Below, piece by piece: positions 43,669 to 55,180 of a stretch of DNA of 64,000 nt. The first letter of the stretch is position 1; every line of letters starts with the position of its first letter. The stretch spans positions 919,274 to 983,273 of the forward strand of contig JAITYX010000129.1 of assembly GCA_021018815.1 (NCBI GenBank), given 5' to 3'. The position numbers and the translations under genes were made by a program. The notes below the pieces were generated by a model that saw nothing but the letters and a program-made list of their open reading frames with translations, had not been told where the DNA came from and did not search any database. This stretch comes from Talinum fruticosum. Taxonomy: Eukaryota; Streptophyta; Magnoliopsida; Caryophyllales; Talinaceae.

Positions 43669-46437
43669 TGTAACATCCGAAAATTTAAGGTGCTAGCTTA
43701 ATAAGAAATTAAGTTATTAAAAGTTATGTTTAAATATGAAAATTTTGAATTAGTTAAATTATAATTTTTCGAGTCATAATTGAAAATGGATTAATGAAAA
43801 TTGGCCTTGTGATATTTTTGGCCCCGATTTGTTTAACAACCCAAAATAGAAAATGAAATCAAAAAGAAAAAAAGACAACAAGTGAAATTAAAAAGGAAAA
43901 GAAAAGAAAATGGGAGGATGGCTGGCAACTTCGCTGGCAATAAGTTGTGGAAGAGAAATTGGGGTCCAATTATATTAAAACAGCAAAGTGACTTATGTGT
44001 AGTAAGGAGAGGAGGAGAGGAGGAGCCCAAACAAGGTTAAATGAGAGAGGAAAGATGAATCGACCAAAGCAAGAAAGAAAGAAGCAGAAACAGATTGAGA
44101 GGAAAGCTAGAGAAGGACTGCGAAAGAGAGACCGAGGGAACAGAGTAGAGGGACAAGAGATTCATAGAGAACGAGAACGAGAGTAAAGACGAGAAGAACA
44201 AGTAGAAACAGAGCAAAGAGAGCGAGAGATCGAGACAAATTGCAGGAGATGGCAAGGAATTGCAGGAACTAGAACCGAAACAAAAACGAGATGAGAGCCT
44301 CATACCGATGTAGCCAAAACCAGAACCTAAGGGAAAGATAGAGAAGAGGAAAATGAAACTAAGGCAGAGACAGAGAAGAAAGCGAGGGATCGAGTGAGAA
44401 AGCCAAATATTGAGTAAGAAAACTAGAGATAACGAGAGACTAAAGAAAAGAAGAAGAGTGAGAGTTACAACATGAGAAAGACTGAGACCAAGAACAAGAA
44501 GAAAGGAAGAAGAAAGAGATTCTAAAACACCCAATTCAAACCTTTGAAATTGAAATTCCAAGAACCCTAAGAATTCAAGGTGAGTAATTCAAATTGATCC
44601 TCTAAAGGTAAAACAAATTATATGGATTAAATTTGAAATTGATGCATGAATTAGAAACCCTTAGTTTAGTTAAAGAATCCAAACGCTTAATTCACTAAAT
44701 TTAGCAACTCGCGAATTCTAAATCATGTTGTCTTTTATGCGAATAGTGATATTGACTTCATGAATTTAGTGAATATTTGAGTATTGTTGAACATGATTAT
44801 TAACCTTTATGTTAGACATTTTTATGAATTAATCTTGAATAGAGTTAGAAGGTAAAATCCAAAAAATTGAAATAAGAAATAAGTGCAGATTTTTCAGGTG
44901 TTAATGTCTCTTGTCTAAATTTTTGTGACTTCATGAATAGCCCAAAATTTCTGAAGTTTTTATATATGACAATTTCCTACAAAGTTTGGTAAATTTTAGA
45001 TGATTATATTTGAAGTAATGAACTTTTGAGTGGATTTGTCCTCTTTAGGCAAAATTGGGATTAATTGTATAATTTGGTCGAAATTGTTGTTTTAAGAACT
45101 ATTTTACAATTTTAAAAATATCTAATGATTCAGGGAAAGTTGTGGAAGCACAAGCAACCCGCACTTCAAAAATATGCAGTCATTAAACCATAATTTTGCT
45201 AATTTGAAACCCTAGTTGAAACGTTTACGCAATGATTTGTTTATCTTGAGGTATACCGATTAGAAGTGATAGAATGTTTATATGAGTTACATTGATCGCA
45301 ATTGAGTTGGGACATGTTTACGTGAATTGTTAGTTGTGAAGATGCTATTTAGGAAGTTGATTGAGCATGGTTTGGATGAACTAGTTGTATCATGATGGTA
45401 AATACAAAAATAAGAAGATAAAAAGTATAAAAGGCTAAAGAAGGGAAAAAGGATTGTGTTATTGATCTAGGACCTCACAAATTAAAGTTCCTCCGAATGT
45501 ATAATTATAGAAGTGTCTGTCAAGCTAAAGCCAGGAATTGTTTTGTTTCCACGAATTCCTAGCGGTATCCATCCTTCAAAGTTGAGGCCATGAACTATTA
45601 TGCCTCCAAGAACTGAGCCCACGAATTGTTTTGGCTCCAACAAATAAAGAACTGGGTCTCTACAAGCAGGACATAAATCTTCTTTCTGTTCGAATGAATA
45701 TGACTTAAACTAAGAATTATGATATTAAGAATGAAATGGTTATGCATGATGAATAAGAATGAAAGAATAACGTATTACCTCTTGATTGAATACACGAATA
45801 AGACTTAACGGAAGAAAGATGAAAAATGTATAGTGAATATGAATAGAAAAAAACAAATGAAGTATGTGTTGGTTGAATACATAAATATGTGATATTATGT
45901 GTGCATCTTAGACGCTAAGTCTTGTAAGTTCATGTATCTTGCATATCTACATCCTGAATTGTATGTCATTCGTGAATATTGAACTTACCTGTGATTGATA
46001 ATTAACTTACCTGTGATTGCTTTGTGGCTTTCGAAGAAGTGACCTAATGGATAGGAGATTGCTGGATTTACTATATGCATTATGTTTTCATGTTTGTAAG
46101 ATCGATTGTAAGTTGAACTGTATTTTGACAATGTATATAAAATACCAATGTGGATACTCCGAGTGTGTGGCTTGTTGAGTTTGTGTTGTGAATACTTCGA
46201 GCGGGTGCCTCATTGAATTTATGATTGTATATTGTACATGATTAAGGCTTTTAACCTATGTTATTGACGAAACACTCGTCCAATTTTTCGAATGACCTTT
46301 AGAAATATAGAAACATGCTTCTACCCATTTAAGAGAAAATTTAACAAACCTTATGTGAAGTCCCGAGTATCCTTAGGGGTTCTTTTCAGGAAATCCTAGC
46401 ATGTAATACGTCGATCCAGGCTAGGTGGGGTGTTACA
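43669..46437 (+). repeat. LTR-c (3' LTR of third Tekay-like copy)
   Basis: TGTAACATCCG...TGTTACA, 2769 bp. It keeps the unmutated start. Purine-rich block 43845-44530 and TATA at 46131-46140. Clearly more diverged from LTR-a and LTR-b than these are from each other. Confidence 0.85.
43845..44530 (+). repeat. Purine-rich block in LTR-c
   Basis: A/G-dominated plus strand. Sequence detail is largely different from LTR-a, yet the base bias is the same; the 174-codon minus ORF (44561-44037) is its shadow. Confidence 0.8.
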
Positions 46438-47644
46438 ACAACACCCGTGCGTAAAGCTAACATTTATAAGGAGGCGCGCTCCTATCCGCCTACGAGGTGC
46501 TGGTTATGGCTCCTATAGTGGCGACTCTACTAGGGACACTTATTACAGAGGTCAAGTTCAAAAGATGAGCTTGCGAATCCTTATCATCTTTGGATTAGGC
46601 ATATTTTCATTGTCTTAGGAAACTTTGAACATAGATGTTTTTGGACCTTATATGATACAACACTTAAGAACATTTTTGTGGAGGCTGAATCATTATCTTG
46701 GTGGGTCCATTCGACTTAACACCTGTAGACACCAAAAACGTGTTGTCATTATCTCTTTATTTCGGTTAGCCTTGTGATGAAATTCCAGTCCCGTTTGTGA
46801 ACTTGGATCATGAACGGATTTTAATCGGCATGACTGAAGCTAGTAAACCATAAAAATCCATGAACATTCCAAAAATTTTCCTTTACACTCGAGTTCGGGC
46901 TCCCTAACCTAGAAGCCTCAAACTGGGACTCGTGTTACTACGGACTATGAAAAAACATAACATTTTACTTTACATTCAAGCAACCAAGTGAGGCACGCAA
47001 CTCGCGATGTCGATACGACGCCGTTTAAACCGGTGCCGCATTTTTGACTCTCCAACTGGTGTTGTTTGGTCTAGGTGAATATTTGATTTTTTGCCTTTAT
47101 CACTTCCAACAATTCTGGGCCCAATTCGAGCCAACTCCGTAGCCAAAGTGATGTTTATGTTTAATATTTGTACCTAAAAACTGCTATAACTAAAGGGCTT
47201 CCCCCTCATTTTCGCTCCACCATTTTCAACTACTAAACCCCCTCCTCCCCCTCCCAAAAAAAACCTATTGTGCCCAAATGTTATGAAAATTTACTTGAGA
47301 GCTTCAAATATCTTTTGAAGCTAAGCAATAAAAATCTAGGGTGGATTCTTATCGGGAATAAGGTGAACTCGATGAAACATTACTCGCCGGATGTACGCAT
47401 TCTCTCGAGGCTATCATTATCCAAAAAGGACGAACTATTATCACCGCTTGATCGGTGCTTTCCTGTTGGTAAGAGGCTGCGGGGACATGGCACCTGCGAC
47501 ACTACTAAGATTAGTTGAGCGGTTGGAGTTCGCCGACGCCGCCGATAGTTGTTAAAACTATAATAGGCCTAGACTGGTTTAAGGCCAATCCGGGAAAGAA
47601 TTTGTTGGCAGCCCCTGTCGTTGCGAGTAAGCGAGATAATGGCT
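46438..47644 (+). repeat. Tat-like LTR end, primer region and second LTR start
   Basis: gtggcgactctactagggac at about 46513 resembles the Tat primer region. TGTAGACACCAAAAA at 46728 is a Tat LTR start matching the minus LTR at 14934, including a later segment (agtaaaccataaaaa). The LTR is cut at 47644 by copia H. An 82-codon ORF (47270-47518) inside it has no recognised family. Confidence 0.5.
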
Positions 47645-49180
47645 TGAAGACTTAGACCTTACATATACATCATTCCGAGTTCCATCAAGGAATCAGGTAT
47701 AAGACTTCATCTCTTATAAGGTTTTGATTAAAAGTCATTCTATCTGTTTTAAAAGCTTTTCTAAGTGATATAGCATTTTTTCGAGTGTTACGTAAACTAT
47801 CGCACATGTTCTCAATTGATTGCGACCGACTCGTAAAGAATAGTCTTGCTTATCATTTCACACACGGTTATGAGTCAATCGGACAACACTCGGATATGTT
47901 GCATGTTCAAACACTCACTTATATGTGCATAAACTCATATCCGACTTCATGATCTAAGCTTGATTGAATTGTTGTGTTAATTCAACTTTCTAAGTCAGCA
48001 TGTTTGGTTTGAACATTGGCAGTCTAGATCAAGTCTTTCTACTCGATGTTCTTTATCCGACTTGCTTTACCTCTAGACTAACTCGGATGGAATTTGAGTA
48101 TAATGGATATTAAACTTAGACAATTCCACTCTTTTAAGACTCGAGATAATTATGCACTTAATTATCTTAATTAAATTACTATCTGTGTCTAACCTTGGAC
48201 CAAAGTATTTTAGACTTTGAGAATCAAATTGATTTACTTTTGTAGGCTATTCAAACAAGGCTATCCTATTTTTGAATTACAAAAGTAAACGGCTTCAAGA
48301 TGTCAAATCACCAGCAGACAAAGCTTTTTCTACCTCTCGACTAAAGACCGGACACTATGTCGGGGTTGTCTGTTTCCAAAGCTGGAAAACCGCAACGGTA
48401 AGCTCAACGGTGGTTTCCACCCTACTTTTCGGACACCACCGAGTGGATTGGGACTTCCAAAGGAGTCAAGAACCGTTGCCCAACGTTCGCACATTAACGG
48501 ATATTTTTGAATGACTCGGAAAAACCATTGCAACGATCATAAAGGACTTCCAGTCGGAAGATAGTCACAACGGCTAATTTGCATGGTTATCTATAAATAG
48601 AAGCCAACTCTTAAGACTTGAAGATCGCTGGAAAAGCTGTCAATACACGCGCTTAAGCAAAAGTCATTGTATTTCATACACAATCTTCTACTTACAACTC
48701 TAACTCGTACTTAACATCTTTCCGAGTTGTAAGGTCTTGTAATCTATGACAAACACTCTTTCTTACTTTCCGAGTAAGGTCCCTTGACTGAGCTGTAATT
48801 GTTAACTTAACTCGGTTGTCCCTAACCTGTAAAGGTTACCTCGGTTATGAAGTACTAGATCTAATAAGGGAATTTCGAGTCTAGGAAAATCTTGTAAGGA
48901 ATTGTCTAAGGGAGCAATTCTGGTTAACTCTTTCTACTCGTATTTTGTGGATTCAAAATAGTGGATTTGACTTGGTGCTCGGATTAGCACTAATAGTGGT
49001 TTTCTACCCTAGTGGGGTTACTATGTAACTTTCCGAGTTAGTGCTTTTCCGAGTTCAATCTAAACTTAGACTTTCCTCAAAGTCATTTCTAGTTTTATTC
49101 TTCCATTACTTGTTTAAATTTCCTCATTACCCTATTCACCCCCTCTAGGGTGACTTAGTCTCTCTAAGAGGAAACCTTCA
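47645..49180 (+). repeat. 5' LTR of copia H
   Basis: TGAAGACTTAG...CCTTCA, 1536 bp. TATA box (tataaatag) at about 48590, end hairpin at 49136-49153, primer site ttggtatcgagcc at 49182-49194. Confidence 0.88.
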
Positions 49181-49239
49181 ATTGGTATCGAGCCTAGCCT
49201 TTTAGAAAGCATCTAACCATCCAAAGTTTTAAAGATCAA

Positions 49240-52200
49240 ATGGCTCGGAACAATGGAGAGTTCGATGATGGAAGATCTTCCAAGCAAACCACCAAAGTTC
49301 AAAGGATCTAATTTCTTGCACTTGGAAGAAGCTTATTGAATGTTTCCTATTGGATCACGATGAAGATGTATGGAACATCATACAAGTAAGGAACTACATT
49401 CTAATGAAGATGGAAGAAACAAGACTCGTGCCCAAAACAAAGTCCGAGTATACCATTGATGAACCGGAGAAGTTCGAAAGAACTTCAAGGCGATGAACAT
49501 TCCGATGTGCGCCATCGCCTTAAAAGAATACAACCGAGTGTCTGCCTCGTGACACGGCCAAAGAAGCGTGGGACACGCTTGTCAACACTTATGAAGGCAC
49601 AAGCCAGGTCGGACAAGCGAAGATAAGCCAATATCTTCACAAGTATGAGCTATTCAAGATGGAGCCGAAGAGAACATCACTCGGATGTTCATCCGTTTCA
49701 CCGAGATTACCAATAATCTCAAATCTCCGGGTAGAAAGATTTCCCAAGAGAAAATGTGTAGAAAGATACTCGAAGTCTACCCAAGAGAAGATAGGGTCCT
49801 AAAGTGCCGACCATTGAAGAGGCACAAAATCTGTCCTTATTGAAGCCGGACGAACTAATTGGGAAGCTACTCACCCATGAGATCCACCTAGAAGAGGAGG
49901 ATGCAGAGGTCAGCACTAAGAGGACCATTGCACTCGAAGGCTCGAGAAAATAGAGAAGCAAATCTCAGCTCATCCGACTCGAAGAGGATCCCATGGCACT
50001 TATCGCCGGAGGCTTCAAAAGAATGATGAAACACAAAAGATGGGATAAGAAGCCAAGAGAAGAGTTCTACAAGAAAGACAAGAAGGATAGAAAAGGTAAA
50101 CATTCCTCTCCTTCAAAGATATCTTTAACTAAGAACTCGGTCGTTTTGAATGTGGCGATAAGAAACACATAGTTAAAGACTCTCCCGGAAGAAAGAGAGA
50201 TAGAAAGAAGAAAAAGACTATGATGGCCACTTGGAGTGATGAAGATTCATTAGAAGAATTGATGGAAAGTGGACCACCTTTGTCTTTGAGCTGAAAGCTA
50301 ATCATTTTGAAGGGTCAAGCATACCCGAGAATCAACCAAAATTACTTGAATTTGTTTTGATCATTTTTTATCCCGGAGGATGCAAAGCCATGATGTTGAT
50401 CTTCATGACTATATGTTCATAAATAAAAGCTTGTCCAAAGAGCCAAGAAGGTTAGGAAATCAGAATCAAAGCTAGCCAAAGCTAGCCATCACAAATCCTC
50501 CATGTTAGCGCAAGGTGAAATCAGTCAAGTTAAACCAGTGGAGCATTGCCATTTTAATGCTTTTAAGTACATAAATAAAATGGTGCTTAAATATGGTCGG
50601 TCCATATTTACATGTGAAAAGACCTTGGCCGGGAATAGAGCAACAAGGAAAGGATGACAAGGAGGCCTAGAAGCATCAAGGATTGAAAAGCTTGGGAAAG
50701 GGGAAAACAAGCCACAACCACATGTTCCCAATTTTGAAATACTTGGCTAGAATTCACTCTAGCTTAACTTGGAGGAGGGAAAGAATCTTGTTAGTTTTAT
50801 TATCTTTTTACTTTATTTTTAGCTTTGTTTTCAGCTTTGTAAATGCCATTATGAGGCATTATAAATTCAGCTAGCTTAGCTATGTAAAAAGAAGACTTGA
50901 TGAATATATGAACTTTGAGCTTTGCTCTTTTGAGATGGATTTCTCAACCCTTTGAATTCTCATTGCTGTATCCGAGCCTTGGCAAGCTTGGTGGTGTCCT
51001 TTGAGTCTTTACAATCCCCGGTGGTGTTTCTATATCCGGCCAGATTGCAAAGTGCCCCTTGATTCAGCTTGGTGGTGTTTCGTATCCAAGCCAGAATCCA
51101 GGTTCTATCCAGCGACTTCCATCAACCATATCTCCCAATCCACAAATCATCTCTTTCCCAAATTTCACACACTTCATCTTACATGAGTTGAGACCATCTC
51201 CACCAAATCTCAGCTTAAACCAAGAAGAACTCCATCCCCAGCACCAAAAACAAACAAAGAACCTCATTCTGGACAGCCGCCCAGCGAGGCCTTCTGTTTG
51301 CCTTTGGTTCAAGGTCATCCCGACCTTAGATGCTGCTCAAATTTTACCACAACCTTCCCTGACCAGTTAACTACCTCGCCACCAAATTTCGTCCAAAACC
51401 AAGAACATTTGCCCCTCCTTTCACCTTTTTCCCCAGAACCGCGTCTGCAGGTCCTGTTCGGCCAGGCCGCTTCTTCACGGTTTTCCCTTCTCTTTGCTTC
51501 CGCCTCCCACTACACGTCAAGAATATAAGGACCCAGATGATTCAAAATGTCTGATGGCATTCTCGGACTCGGAGGCGGAATCGAGTCGGACTTAGATCAC
51601 TCGAGACAGTAAGGAAACAAATCCTCAAGAGGTAATTGAATACTTCCTCAAATTCTCCAAAGTTGATTCAGCAAAATATATTTTACTTTGGAAGAAAAGT
51701 GCAATTCTGATTCTTCTTAGTTTAAAGAACAACTTGAGTCAATTACTTCTAAGAGCATCTCATTGAAAAATGAATTGGAAAAACTGAGACTTACTCTAAG
51801 AGAACTCAAGGCTAGTGCTCAATCCAATAAGACCGAGTCCGAGTCACTCGGAAGAAAAATGAGCAATCGAAGCAAAAGCTCAAGGAGTCTCAAGAGCTTG
51901 TTTTAAAATTTACTCAAGGTCGAAAAACCTTGATATGCTCTTAGGATCTCAATGTGTCTGCCTTGAAAAGAAGGACTTGGTTTTAACGAAGAGGAGGAAT
52001 CCAATTCCTACTCGTAGCTTTTCAAAAGGATTCCGGAACTATGAAGTTCGGGAAGGCTGAGCTCGGTTCCATTCATAAGAATGAAAGGAGGACTGAGCCT
52101 AGGCCAGCTTACAAGAGAAAACCTCCTCCACCTATTTATAAAAGAAAAGCTCTTCAAAAGAAAGAGACACAGACTCAGTTCTCTAAAAGAAAAACTCGGA

Positions 52201-52330
52201 ATCCGACCAAACCTAAAGTTATTCAAATCTTGGTTCCCAAGAGTCTACTTCCTCGAAAAGGACCACAGTAAAGGGAGTTACTGGGTTCATTAGAGGAAGT
52301 GAGAAAGGTTAGTTTGTTTCTGACTTGTAA
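49240..52330 (+). pseudogene. copia H gag, interrupted by a solo LTR
   Basis: ATG 49240 gives MARNNGEFDDGRSS. A capsid-like region (49500-49650, VSAS-type, DTAKEAWDTLVNTYEGTS across a frameshift), then a knuckle remnant FECGDKKHIVKDSP (50140-50185) whose first and last Cys are lost, then KKTMMATWSDEDSLEE up to the insertion at 50259. It continues from 51525 (KDPDDSKCLMAFSDSEAESS) through a long coiled-coil-like tail to about 52330. Multiple frameshifts. Confidence 0.85.
50260..51519 (+). mobile_element. Solo LTR of the K family
   Basis: TGATGGAAAGTGG...TACACGTCA, 1260 bp, flanked by a perfect 5-bp duplication agaat (50255-50259, 51520-51524). Reverse complement aligns with the K LTRs at both ends. 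No internal sequence remains, so it is the product of LTR-LTR recombination. It includes the ggtggtgtttc-gtatcc repeats and a TATA-like attataaatt near 50858. Confidence 0.9.
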
Positions 52331-52335
52331 GTAGC

Positions 52336-53740
52336 TTAGAAAAGAACAAGAGGGCATTGGTACCTAGACAGTGGATGCTCACGCCACATGTCGGGAGATT
52401 CAAGACTCTTTTCCGAGTTGGAAGATTGCAAGGGAGGAAAAGTCATATTTGGAGATGACAGCAAGGGTAAGATAATTGGGATACGCAAGATTGGAAAAGA
52501 AAGCAATCTGGTCAGCCAAGTATACCTTGTCAAAGGGTTAAAGTACAATCTGCTCAAGCATCTCTCAACCGTGTGACAAGTGGTGAAGAGGTAAGATTCA
52601 CTCGGACCAACTGCTATATCTCCGATGATGCTACAAAGGAAACCAAGCTCTCGGGTAAGAGATCGAGTAACACTTACACTATTCATCTTTCGACCCGAGT
52701 AAGAATTTATCTTGTTTAAAAGCATCTCTTCATGATGATTCATGGACATGGCATTGTAGACTAGGTCATGTTAGCATGCATACCATCAAGAAACTTGCAT
52801 CTCATGGTCTAGTCGGAGGATTGCCTAACTGTGTATTTAAGAGAGATAAAATTTGTGAAGCATGCACAAAGGGGAAATAAGTCGGATCATCTTTTAAATC
52901 TCTGAAAAACTGTTTCCACATCTAAGGTGCTTGAAATGTTGCATATGGATTTATGTGGTGAAATCCCTATCAAGAGTCTCGGAGGTAAATCATACGTGCT
53001 TGTTATTGTTGATGACTACTCACGATTTACATGGGTGTGTTTTCTTAAGCACAAAAATGAAGCATTCAAAGAGTTCAGCGAGCTCTGCAGGAAAATCCAA
53101 GTTGAGTCTCGGACTCGGATCCGGAGGATTTGAACCGAGCATGGAAGAGAGTTCGACTACTCGGAATTTGCAGATTTCTATTACAAGAATGGCATCTCTC
53201 GCAACTTTTCAGCGCCAAGAACTCCTCAACAAAATGGAGTGGTGGAGAGGTAGAACCGAACTCTTGAATAAATAGCTAGGACAATGATGATTGAACATAA
53301 TCTACCCTACTATTTCTGGGCCGAGGCAATCAACACAACAAACTACATGTTGAACAGATGACTCATCGGACCCATCCCGAAGAAAACTCCATACGAGCTC
53401 TACAAAGGGAAGAAACCCAACATTTCATACTTCGAACCCTTTGGATGTAAGTGCTTTGTTCACAACAATGGTAAGGATCACTCGACCAAGTTTGATGCTC
53501 TGTCGGATGAAGGTATCTTTCTTGGTTATTCATCTCATAGCAAAGCATATCGTATTTTCAATAAAAGAACTAACAAAGTGGAAGAAAGCATCCACGTTGT
53601 GTTTGATGTGATTGAACAGGAGAAACCAAGTGAGTCAACATTCTCGGATCCGAAGCTCAACAGAGATGAGGATCTTGATGAAAATGAGCTCATCAAGAAT
53701 CAAATCAATGTCACTCATAATGAAGTGACTCGAACAAGGT
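52336..53740 (+). pseudogene. copia H protease and integrase
   Basis: YLDSGCSRHMSGDS at about 52361-52400 is the aspartic protease site with D-S-G intact, followed by GKVIFGDDSKGKIIGI and LVKGLKYNLL. The pre-integrase zinc region has RLGHVSMHTIKK and CEACTKGK. The integrase core has HMDLCG, then TEHGREFDYSE (the second catalytic Asp is Glu here), then NGVVER followed by a stop. EGIFLGYSSHSKAYRIFNKR marks the integrase C-terminus. Stops and frameshifts throughout. Confidence 0.88.
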
Positions 53741-53989
53741 GACTTAGAATGAGACGAGTCAAGAGCCAGCTCGGAATGTTGAAGGTCAATTAGAGGAAGA
53801 AGCTCACTCGTAACAGTACTATTGAAGATCAACCAATTCAACCTACAAATCTGGTGAACCAAAGAATAGGTAGAGCATTTAAGAATGCTTCTAATCACCC
53901 ACTAGTAAACATCTTATCCGATATCAACAGTGGGGTAAGAACTCATTCCTTTCTTCAAAATCTATGTGCATTTACTGCATTCATTTCAT

Positions 53990-54870
53990 TAACTCGAACC
54001 CATAAATGCTCTAGAGGCCCTAAATGAACCTGAATGGGTAGAGGCCATGGAAGAGGAACTCAATCAATTCGAAAGAAATCAAGTCCGGACTCGACCAAAC
54101 GACCTTCCGACCACCCAATCATAGGAGCCAAATGGGTTTTCAAGAACAAACTAGATGAAGGTGGATTGGTAGTCGAAATAAGGCTAGACTTGTAGTTCAA
54201 GGTTACAATCAGGAAGAAGGGATTTATTGTGGGGAAACCTTTGCACCTATAGCTAGAATTGAAGCTATTAGAATCTTATTGGCATTTGCATCTAGCATGA
54301 ATATCAAGTTATATCAAATGGATGTTAAATGTGCTTTTCTCAATGGTTTCATTGAAGAGGAAGTCTTTGTTGAGCAACCCCTAGATTTAAAAACTCATAA
54401 TTTCGAAATCATGTTTTCAAATTGCAAAAAGCTCTCTATGGTCTTAAACAAGCTCCCGGAGCTTGGTATGAATGATCGAGCAATTTCTTGGTTGAAAATG
54501 ATTTTAGAAGAGGTCAGATTGACAAAACTCTTTTTATAAAAACCAAGGGGAAAGACCTTTTTATTGCTCGGATCTATGTAGATGACATAATTTTTGGAGC
54601 TACTAATGAAATTCTATGTCAAGATTTTTCAGAGTTAATGAGACAGGAATTTCAAATGAGTATGAAAGGAGAACTCAATTTCTACCTTGAGTCTACAAAT
54701 CAAGCAAGACAAAGATGACATCTATCTCCATCAATCAAAGTATACAGAGGAGCTGCTGAAGAACTACAAACTCCAAGATGCGAAACATGCAAGCAACACC
54801 TATGACCATCATCGAAAACTGGACTCGGACGAGAAAGGTAAAGCAAGAGATCGAAACTCTACCGAGGTAT
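53990..54870 (+). pseudogene. copia H reverse transcriptase
   Basis: EALNEPEWVEAMEEELNQFE near 54010, QMDVKCAFLNGFIEEE near 54310 and YVDD at 54575-54586 within VARIYVDDIIFGATN-type context. FYLESTNQA marks a frameshift relative to FFLGLQIKQ of copia A. It would copy element RNA into DNA; the frame is broken at least three times. Confidence 0.9.
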
Positions 54871-55180
54871 GATTGGATCTTTGCTATATCTCACTTCCAA
54901 GTAGGCCGGACATAATGTTTAGTGTCTGTTTGTGTGCAAGATTTCAAGCTAATCCAAAAGAATCACATCTCACTGCGGTGAAGAGAATATTCGAGATATC
55001 TTGCATGGACTCGGAATTTGGGTCTATGGTACTCTAGAGACTCGTAACCGACTCTCACTGGATACTCGGATGCTGACTATGCTGGATACAAAGTAGATAG
55101 AAAAAGCACTTCAAGAGCCCGCCAGTTTCGGGTCAATCCTTGATATCTTGGCACTCAAAGAAGCAAAACTCAATAGACAG
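54871..55180 (+). pseudogene. copia H RNase H, truncated
   Basis: GSLLYLTSSRPDIMFSVCLC, then TAVKRIF, then YSDADYAGYKVDRKSTS: the copia RNase H pattern. Homology ends near 55178, before the C-terminal motifs. Confidence 0.85.

Larger units (their letters stand above)
37184..46437 (+). mobile_element. Third Tekay-like gag-only copy (5'-truncated), split by element K
   Basis: The last ~230 bp of the 5' LTR, primer site, gag with zinc knuckles, then after removing K the identical FNIMEPYP end and polypurine tract, then a 2.77 kb 3' LTR. As in E there is no room for pol: gag runs directly into the 3' end. It is more diverged than E from the 18712 copy. Confidence 0.8.
47645..55180 (+). mobile_element. 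Sirevirus-like copia H: 5' LTR and decayed gag-pol, 3'-truncated
   Basis: 5' LTR, primer site, gag, protease, integrase, RT and RNase H in copia order on the plus strand, with a solo LTR inserted in gag. Homology to copia A ends near 55178, inside RNase H, with no 3' LTR. It is the most complete pol of the window but carries many stops. Confidence 0.9.

Noticed and set aside
44037..44561. 174-codon minus-strand ORF, hydrophobic and membrane-like
   Set aside because: Same cause: it lies entirely in the purine-rich block of LTR-c.
47270..47518. Possible small gene in the Tat LTR region
   Set aside because: No recognised family, no conserved copy in the window; kept only as a note in the region entry.
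53363..53898. Minus-strand ORFs in copia H
   Set aside because: Antisense to integrase coding sequence, which explains the open frames.
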